From Tritrichomonas musculus (Eukaryota; Parabasalia; Tritrichomonadida; Tritrichomonadidae), in NCBI GenBank assembly GCA_039105265.1, contig JAPFFF010000011.1, positions 2,294,001 to 2,358,000 of the forward strand: DNA of 64,000 nt. Direction: 5' to 3'. Numbering within the stretch: position 1 is the first letter of the stretch; every line of letters starts with the position of its first letter. The notes under the pieces are model-generated. The model did not search any database and was not told where the DNA came from. It was given only the letters and a program-made list of their open reading frames with translations. The position numbers were made by a program, and so were the translations under genes. Positions 59,201 to 64,000 of this stretch are shown here, one piece after another.

Positions 59201-59691
59201 AATCGTTCTTATCAAACGCAAATATCGAGCAATGCTCAGATCCAATATTATTGTTCTTCTTCTTTGCAATACTTCTTTCCAATTCCCAATGGAAGAAGGT
59301 AGAATTCGAATCAGCAAACGAAACTATAACCCACAATCTTCATTTATTCCCTGTCGCTGTTGATGCATTTCTTAATTTGTTTAACGTATTTTGTCAATCA
59401 TCCGATTCTCAAATCATTGGCGATGGGATGGGATTCTTCTTTTCATTAATGTTCCAGTTTATTAATAAGATGAAAGCAAGTACATCTGTAGATATCAAAA
59501 CTTCATTTTCATTCATTATCTTGATTGATTTATTCCCTAAAATCATCAAAGTTATCGAATATGGGAGAGTTTCGCAATCTTTCCCAAGCAGTATCATTTC
59601 AACAGCTTACAAGGAACTTGAAAATCCAGAAGGTCATCCAGTTTCAAATAAGCCAGCATCTTCTCCTAAAAGTTTAAAGAAAAAGAAGTAG
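56236..59691 (+). CDS. NAP1: NAP1/HEM (NCKAP1) subunit of the WAVE/SCAR complex
   Basis: A 1,151-aa all-helical protein whose length matches animal NCKAP1 (about 1,128 aa). Several segments line up in order with NCKAP1 as I recall it. SHKQRLNHLVVILKDIMN followed by a Tyr-Glu-Leu helix matches the RRLF..LSELTRIL region. KYERHIMRFFVYNIATVDLV corresponds to [21 protein letters not shown]. The central region RYDFIPFIYTHGRILHYYNY corresponds to the RGMRLDWFRLQAYTSV region. KLGVILKIRELVREAMKNTM corresponds to the GVILSFRSLAQEALRDVL region. NAP1 holds the WAVE regulatory complex, which relays Rac to Arp2/3 and drives branched actin at the cell edge. This fits the amoeboid adherent forms of trichomonads. 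There is no membrane helix, and the end is a short Lys tail. Confidence 0.85.
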   Translation: MNSQFDLTEVLYSHIDLVLTKLDQINSILFHGSPLDSAFSLKSSSDVADFIRDVEKAKLPKMGNSVKKFISEHSSRIINVAEAACYCLHWCDSAIKALGILCNNSLDLDIRWNYMFSIRFCQIFVALCKVLLFFSYFTNIRNCITLSLHIDGGDNNPNLKIPGKLSDFSKKAASYTNQPFSIFQNEDSRLPPIGDILSLQLGQLISQIGPFLIQVIGEWPLLDWQDFVIFNRIPKQQSDSTLPNMEHIVLANLQILVETSYFFSFCFPLFISEHPQFLALMNELTSETELVLVSKATSIPISHIIATYNCFLDSSKSKNPKIKQPPIDEKVVASKMNIKFTMSHKQRLNHLVVILKDIMNLCECEAAYLPMLTYDVISLCGFAYYELSIMLLKNENSFKPQVSEDTEKSDESTEILQIIDILVRIAKIYCKYERHIMRFFVYNIATVDLVYFTKLFRQYCGDSFDWQTRLTSYIGDLCYQIQENVKLDEFDNGIRYDFIPFIYTHGRILHYYNYLKIDNHIAYLQTIFEHLETIRIHMLFAQSPIQAFLTYCPIHTLWRSYLKFADFLKNAPGGIHLISSIINLFSFFNHDSISMSILTFNVDNITKMFTKSRADVLNYIYTLLNTHLDEKSLMMKVIKQNRFDMLFDPSHFIRNQADINLTDIMEDTQVANTIWQMKELLLRLPDSITFNQTEYPICSFIAQGITNNLGNMIFKKIVPDAFLLDSKFSIAAQIVWPLYTMLNASFSYKLYQSKYEHGNGFKTTSLSDMIFKFRIDDMQFPSFSKIKSTPSKASMDDDPSNLAAMIQSPKIINTFIESLKVFLAREYFDILYLPYRKKFVSMGNGQYLSLASFESLFLSLGLVSAFHIDHLLIQNAAHTMADIFFIFIRNQSEINKLLDDFRKGGITWMSQHDNQAFQKAGQMMIKLGVILKIRELVREAMKNTMDKTIIGFSDLVSASAKKQVSDHISDNKDFIVEITTAIPDFHFIESFLSNANIEQCSDPILLFFFFAILLSNSQWKKVEFESANETITHNLHLFPVAVDAFLNLFNVFCQSSDSQIIGDGMGFFFSLMFQFINKMKASTSVDIKTSFSFIILIDLFPKIIKVIEYGRVSQSFPSSIISTAYKELENPEGHPVSNKPASSPKSLKKKK

Positions 59692-59920
59692 AATTTAAAA
59701 CAAATACTTTTTTATTTTTTTAAAAATTTCGATTGAGTTTGCAAATTACCAGTGTTTATTTATTTATTTTGGTTTCTTGTATTTTTGATATTTCGAATAT
59801 ACTTCATTTGATGCCTTTATTTTGGAGCAGAATGATATAAAAAAAAAAAAAAAAAAATCTATTTAAAAATATTTTTAAAAAATATTTTTTAAAAAAAAAG
59901 AAGTGATATATAAATTTATA
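59692..59920. other. 3' spacer of NAP1 before the mariner-like element
   Basis: AT-rich with A and T runs (59,841-59,857). No gene is seen. Confidence 0.4.
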
Positions 59921-60750
59921 GGTGTGCTAAAATTTTGTAAAGTGTCAAAATAAAGTACTCAAATCATTCTTTACGGTCAAATGCCACCATAATGATATAT
60001 TATTAATATTTAATATCATATATACTATTTTTTAAATAATAAATCTTGATTTACCATACATTTTTGAGATATTTTTAATTATTTTTAGACCATTTTTTAA
60101 ATGCATTTTTGATCGGAAATAGGATTTTTCTATGATTATTTTATCGCTGCTATTTATAAAAAGATAACTAAAAAACATGATGAAAGCCACTGAAGATGGC
60201 AAAGAATGCAAAGAATTTAAGAAAAAATAAGAATAATATGCCTAATACATCATTTTTGATGAACTAGCAGAAAAAATCGAAGTTTATGAAAATTTTATGC
60301 AAAATATCAGATAAAAATATGATATTATCCATAAACTTGCATATTATGAAGGGTATTAATAATAAATATAAATAACATATAAGATTTGAATTTCAAAAAG
60401 AAAATTATGAATTATGATATAATGCATAGGTCATAAAAGAAACTAAAATGGAAGAATTTAATATATTTTTCCCCAATTTCCCCGAGTATGATTATAATAA
60501 ATAAAAAATTATCCGCCAAATATTCAATTGAAACTTTCTAAGAATAATTCAAATTTAAAATTTTGAATTAAAGTTTACATTCAAAAAATTAACGGATGAA
60601 AAATATATAATATCTTAAAAATGTATGGTAAAAATTATTTAAAAATTATAAATATAAATATAATTAGAAATATAAAGGTTTATAATTAAAATTCATACCA
60701 ATCCTCCGTAAAATTTAAATTTCTGACACTTTACAAAATTTTAGCACACC
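59921..60750. mobile_element. mariner-type MITE, 830 bp, perfect 27-bp ends
   Basis: The ends are a perfect 27-bp inverted repeat starting GGTGTGCTAAAATTTTG (59,921-59,947 and 60,724-60,750 reversed). Adding the flanking TATA, the match is 31 bp. A TA duplication and a GGTGTGC start are the mariner pattern. The sequence TATATAAATTT also occurs on both sides, so a longer duplication of 9-10 bp with one mismatch cannot be excluded. The interior has no frame above about 60 codons and no transposase motif, so it is non-autonomous. The perfect ends suggest a young copy. Confidence 0.9.
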
Positions 60751-60774
60751 TATATAAATTTGAAATAAATGTTC

Positions 60775-60785
60775 ACAAAAAGTTA
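60775..60785 (+). promoter_or_regulatory. ACTTTTTGA-type word upstream of the CLYBL-like gene
   Basis: ACAAAAAGTTA, 20-30 bp upstream of the ATG and followed by GATCA. The word lies just outside the inserted MITE. Confidence 0.3.
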
Positions 60786-60804
60786 GATCAATAAAATATT
60801 TTAA

Positions 60805-61773
60805 ATGGCTTTCTCATTAAATGTGAGATCACTCATTAGTGGACTTCGAACAAGACGTCAAGTGCTTTATGCGCCATCTTCAGAAATTAAAAAGTTAAGA
60901 AAAGCTGCAGAAATGAAAAATTTAGATACAGCTGCATTTGATCTTGAAGATGGAGTTACTCAAGCAAATAAAGACAAGGCACGTAAAAATATTGTTAAAT
61001 TTTTAAATGAAAACCCTCAAATTGTTCCAGAATTTGCAATTCGCACTAATTCCTTAAATTCCCACGACGGAATGAAAGATTTAAATCAAGTTATACTTGA
61101 TTCTGCAGTTGGTAAAAGGTTACAATGTCTTATTATGCCAAAAGTCGAAGATGTTGACGAATTAAAATTTGCTGATCGATGGCTTCATTTTAATGGTCTT
61201 GATCATGTTAGAATTCTAGCTATGATAGAAACCCCACTTGGATTAACTCGTGTAAATGATTTTTGTACATCAATAAATAGACTTGATGGACTTATTTTTG
61301 GAGCTGAAGATTATCGCTCAGCAGCTGGCATATCGCACGCAGCTGGTGAAATAGCTATTCTTTATGCACGATCGGCAGTTGTTACTGCTGCTCGAGCACA
61401 TAACTTGCAAGCAATCGATATGACATCTCTTGATTTTAGAAGAGAAGAAAATTGTATTAAAGATGCAATTGGTACTAGGCAATTAGGATTTACAGGAAAG
61501 CAAGTCATTCATCCAATGCAAATAGGGTGTGTTAATAAAGTTTTTACCCCAGATGCTAAAGAAATGGCAGAATGCACCAAAATGATTCAAACTTTTGTTA
61601 AAAATTGTGCAATTGAAGGCAAAGGTGTTGTTGATAATGGTGGAATGATGGTAGAATTACCACATATAACAGATGCAATAAGAAGACTTATTCTTGGTGG
61701 TAAAACAGTCGATCAAGTTCAAAAATTTGTTGATAATTGTGCGAAACCTGGAAGTAATCCTTGTATACTATAA
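60805..61773 (+). CDS. CLYBL/CitE-type HpcH/HpaI aldolase-family lyase, probably hydrogenosomal
   Basis: A 322-aa protein of the HpcH/HpaI aldolase/citrate lyase beta family. It shows the family order AAFDLEDGV, AIRTNSL, MPKVE, AMIETPLGL, IFGAEDYRSAAG, then TRQLGFTGKQVIHPMQI. The TIM-barrel residues expected to bind Mg and the CoA ester (acidic residues in LEDGV and AED, Glu in MIET, Arg in AIRT) are present. Length and layout resemble mitochondrial CLYBL, which cleaves citramalyl-CoA; the real substrate here is unknown. Residues 1-20 (MAFSLNVRSLISGLRTRRQ) are Ser/Arg-rich without acids, like a hydrogenosome import leader. The mariner-type MITE ends 54 bp upstream of the ATG. Confidence 0.88.
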   Translation: MAFSLNVRSLISGLRTRRQVLYAPSSEIKKLRKAAEMKNLDTAAFDLEDGVTQANKDKARKNIVKFLNENPQIVPEFAIRTNSLNSHDGMKDLNQVILDSAVGKRLQCLIMPKVEDVDELKFADRWLHFNGLDHVRILAMIETPLGLTRVNDFCTSINRLDGLIFGAEDYRSAAGISHAAGEIAILYARSAVVTAARAHNLQAIDMTSLDFRREENCIKDAIGTRQLGFTGKQVIHPMQIGCVNKVFTPDAKEMAECTKMIQTFVKNCAIEGKGVVDNGGMMVELPHITDAIRRLILGGKTVDQVQKFVDNCAKPGSNPCIL

Positions 61774-62091
61774 GATTTTTTTATTCTTCATAATAGATTT
61801 TATTATTAAAAAAAATCTTCTTCGCAACTTATAATTTTTTGTTTAAATCAACTTATATTCTTTTACTTATTTTGATGATGGCCATAAGTTTATTTTTTTT
61901 CACCAATGTAATTATTACATTATAATATTTCAGATTTAAATTTACCAAAAAAAAGAATTTTTAATTAAGGAGAAATTAAATAATTAATAATTTTTATAAA
62001 ATATCAATTTCTAACTGTGCAAAAAAAAAAAAAAATAAAAAATTGATTATATAAAATCATTCAGTAAATAAACAGGTTCTGAGAATTAAAA
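61774..62091. other. convergent intergenic region, 318 bp
   Basis: AT-rich 3' sequence with an A run at about 62,022-62,035. No gene is seen. Confidence 0.4.
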
Positions 62092-64000
62092 TTATCCCAT
62101 AAGGCCACCGGCAAGACTTTTAGATATACCTTCTAAAGCACCGCCATCATCACCTTTTGGTTCTTCTTTTCCGTCTTCATCTTTTTGTTCTTCTTTTCCA
62201 TCTTCATCTTTTTGTTCTTCTTTTCCTTCATCATTGTCATCTGCTTCGCCTTCTCCTTTACTTTCTGACTGATTTTCTTCACCATCTTGCTGTAAGGCAT
62301 CTTTCATAAGATCTCCGCCAATTTTGTTGGGGATTTCTGCGAGGCCTTCTTCATTATTTTCTTCGCCTCCTTCTTCTTTATTTTCATCACCGCCTTCTTC
62401 TTTATTATCAGCTTCACCTTCTTCGTTGTTTTCTTCACCGCCTTCATCTTTACTTTCTGCTTCACCTTCGCCTTCGCCTTCGCCTTCATCTTTACTTTCT
62501 GCTTCGCCTTCGCCTTCATCTTTACTTTCTGCTTCGCCTTCGCCTTTACTTTCTGACTGATTTTCTTCACCATCTTGCTGTAAGGCATCTTTTATAAGAT
62601 CTCCGCCAATTTTGTTGGGGATTTCTGCGAGGCCTTCTTCTTTATTTTCATCACCGCCTTCTTCTTTACTTTCTGCTTCGCCTTCTTCGTTGTTTTCTTC
62701 ACCGCCTTCATCTTTACTTTCTGCTTCGCCTTCTCCTGCATCTTTACTTTCTGATTGGTTCTCATCTCCATCTTGTTGTAAGGCATCTTTCATTAGATCG
62801 CCATCAATCTTTTTTACTTCTGGAGCTTCTTCACCATTTTCTCCTGCTTCTTTATCTTTGGCTTCTTCTTCTTCTCCTCCTTCTTTATTTTCTTCTGTAT
62901 TTCCAAGCATAGCTTTCAATTGATCTGTATTAAGTTTTCCAGATTCACCATCGCCTCCTTCGTTCTTATCTTCTTCGCCACCTTCTTCTTTCTTATCTTC
63001 TTCACCGCCTTCTCCATTATTTTCTTCTTCACCGCCTCCTTCTTTATTTTCTTCTTCTTCGTTTCCTTTAATTGCATCTTTCATAAGGTTTGAATCGATT
63101 TTTGCTGGCTTGTCTTTGGCACCTTTGGTTTTGACATCTGATTTTTGTGAATCTCCTTCAGCTTCTTCTTCATTATTTTCTCCTTCAGCTTCTTCAGCTC
63201 CTGTATTGCCTTCTTCTTCTTCACCTTCACCTTCGCCTGGAAGAAGACCGTTAGCAAGTCCGCCCATTACATTAGCAAGTTTGCCATCACCTCCTTGTGG
63301 TGGTTGTGGTTGTTGTTCATCTTCTTCACCGATAACAACTCTCTTCTTTTCAACAACCTTTTCCATTTCACCTTTAAGAGCTGCTTCGAATTCTTGTTCA
63401 ATTTCTTCTGGATTGAATGGCTTCTCTTCTTTCTTTTCTCCTTCTTCCATATGGCCTCCTGCTTTTTGCTTTTCTCTCATCTTCTGTTCTTTGATGAATT
63501 GATCGTAGTTCTTCACTCTCTTTGATTCTCTTCCCATCATACCGTTGAAGAGGCTCTTTTCTGTTTGTGTGATGTTTCTGAGTGGGTCGTTGAGTTCAAG
63601 AAGTGTTGCAGTACCTTCTGAATCACCAGTGAGAAGGAATTGACCATTGTTTTCAATTGCCATTGAATATACTGGATTACTACCAACGCTGATTGAACAA
63701 ACTGGTTGTTTGAGGCTTTGGATGAGATCCCATGCATCAATTCCTCCGACTGTGTTACCTGTATAAATAACAGTTGTTCGAGATAATCCCCATACTGCGT
63801 TTGTAAGATAATTTCGTTGAGCTGGTATTGTTATTAATGGTGTCTTGTTATCTTCAGTGAAGAACCTGCAAGACCAATCAGAAATAGAACAGAAATATTT
63901 TGTTTCAGTTGGATGACGGCGTACTGCATATACAGGACCATAATGTCCAGGGAAAACATTTGAGATACGAGTGCTTGGATCACTCGCTTTTCTATTAACT
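62092..64000 (-). CDS. DNAI2: axonemal outer-arm dynein intermediate chain (DNAI2/IC2 type), partial
   Basis: An open frame from the right edge of the window to the stop at 62,092 (about 635 residues visible; the N-terminus lies beyond 64,000). The first 110 residues hold WD repeats with clear likeness to DNAI2: GHYGPVYAVRRHPTE, SDWSCRFFTEDN, NAVWGLSRTTVIYT, GGIDAWDLIQ, then GQFLLTGDSEGTATLLEL. After the last WD repeat comes a charged helix rich in Lys/Glu (KRVKNYDQFIKEQKMREKQ), as in DNAI2. Beyond it lies a long acidic C-terminal extension of about 420 residues with repeated modules, which animal DNAI2 does not have. The role is to hold outer dynein arms on the doublets of the flagellar axoneme. 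Confidence 0.93.
   Translation of the reverse strand, partial: VNRKASDPSTRISNVFPGHYGPVYAVRRHPTETKYFCSISDWSCRFFTEDNKTPLITIPAQRNYLTNAVWGLSRTTVIYTGNTVGGIDAWDLIQSLKQPVCSISVGSNPVYSMAIENNGQFLLTGDSEGTATLLELNDPLRNITQTEKSLFNGMMGRESKRVKNYDQFIKEQKMREKQKAGGHMEEGEKKEEKPFNPEEIEQEFEAALKGEMEKVVEKKRVVIGEEDEQQPQPPQGGDGKLANVMGGLANGLLPGEGEGEEEEGNTGAEEAEGENNEEEAEGDSQKSDVKTKGAKDKPAKIDSNLMKDAIKGNEEEENKEGGGEEENNGEGGEEDKKEEGGEEDKNEGGDGESGKLNTDQLKAMLGNTEENKEGGEEEEAKDKEAGENGEEAPEVKKIDGDLMKDALQQDGDENQSESKDAGEGEAESKDEGGEENNEEGEAESKEEGGDENKEEGLAEIPNKIGGDLIKDALQQDGEENQSESKGEGEAESKDEGEGEAESKDEGEGEGEGEAESKDEGGEENNEEGEADNKEEGGDENKEEGGEENNEEGLAEIPNKIGGDLMKDALQQDGEENQSESKGEGEADDNDEGKEEQKDEDGKEEQKDEDGKEEPKGDDGGALEGISKSLAGGLMG
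62140..62830 (-). repeat. tandem acidic modules in the dynein intermediate chain
   Basis: Three copies (about 62,805, 62,610 and 62,320) encode a KI(D/G)GDL(M/I)KDALQQDG(D/E)ENQSES block, separated by EGEAESKDEGG/ENNEEG-type acidic repeats. Base differences between copies are few, so the duplication is recent. Confidence 0.9.

Noticed and set aside
62304-63525. Ser/Pro-rich plus-strand frames and Lys-rich minus-strand frames over the dynein gene
   Set aside because: Shadows of the acidic repeats. Only the main frame continues into the WD domain up to the window edge.

Overview
The window looks like chromosomal DNA of a parabasalid protist, most likely a Tritrichomonas (T. foetus-like). The reasons are the very AT-rich composition, long open genes with no sign of introns, short intergenic spacers, Asn-rich low-complexity proteins, ankyrin and HEAT/ARM expansions, a Cpn10 and a CLYBL-like lyase with short hydrogenosome-type leaders, axonemal dynein and kinesin-2 genes, and MULE, mariner, hAT-like and Polinton (Maverick) remains. 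Genus and species are inferred from these traits, not from a marker gene.

Layout. 0.2-29.7 kb is ordinary gene space: a SAPS-like HEAT protein (-), a GRP170/Hsp110 ER chaperone (+), an ankyrin protein (-), a membrane-anchored S28 serine peptidase (+), a coiled-coil Asn-rich protein (-), an ARM protein (-), a CK1 kinase with a CaaX end (+), an importin-beta family protein (+), an Asn-repeat type I membrane protein (+), another helical-repeat protein (-), an unrecognised 474-aa protein (+) and a kinesin-2 (-). A 1.55-kb terminal-inverted-repeat element with an exact 8-bp target duplication lies at 19,990-21,539.

29.7-42.5 kb is a graveyard of mobile DNA with no intact gene. It holds a Polinton-type DNA polymerase fossil, a broken gene of unknown family split by a 635-bp hAT-like element, a MULE transposase relic, a 1.94-kb MULE-like element with a 15-copy 43-bp tandem array, two hairpin palindromes, a second MULE relic, the 3' end of a mariner transposase, a third MULE relic on the other strand, and an 825-bp element with an 8-bp target duplication.

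42.5-64.0 kb is gene space again: an importin-beta (+), hydrogenosomal Cpn10 (-), an SGNH-like protein (-), a luminal NUP210-like protein ending in SDEL (+), a CAMK-type kinase (+), an EF-hand protein (-), a small unknown protein (+, from a 71-bp shared promoter), the WAVE-complex subunit NAP1/HEM (+), a mariner-type MITE, a CLYBL-like lyase (+), and a DNAI2-type axonemal dynein intermediate chain (-) that runs off the right edge.

The genes do not form one pathway. Recurring themes are the cytoskeleton and flagella (kinesin-2, DNAI2, NAP1), nuclear transport and the nuclear envelope (two karyopherins, NUP210-like), the ER lumen (GRP170, NUP210-like) and the hydrogenosome (Cpn10, CLYBL-like). 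Two short upstream motifs recur: an AACGGCTA/TGRCCRTT element resembling the Trichomonas M3/Myb-type core promoter motif, and an ACTTTTTGA element. I found no tRNA, rRNA or CRISPR.
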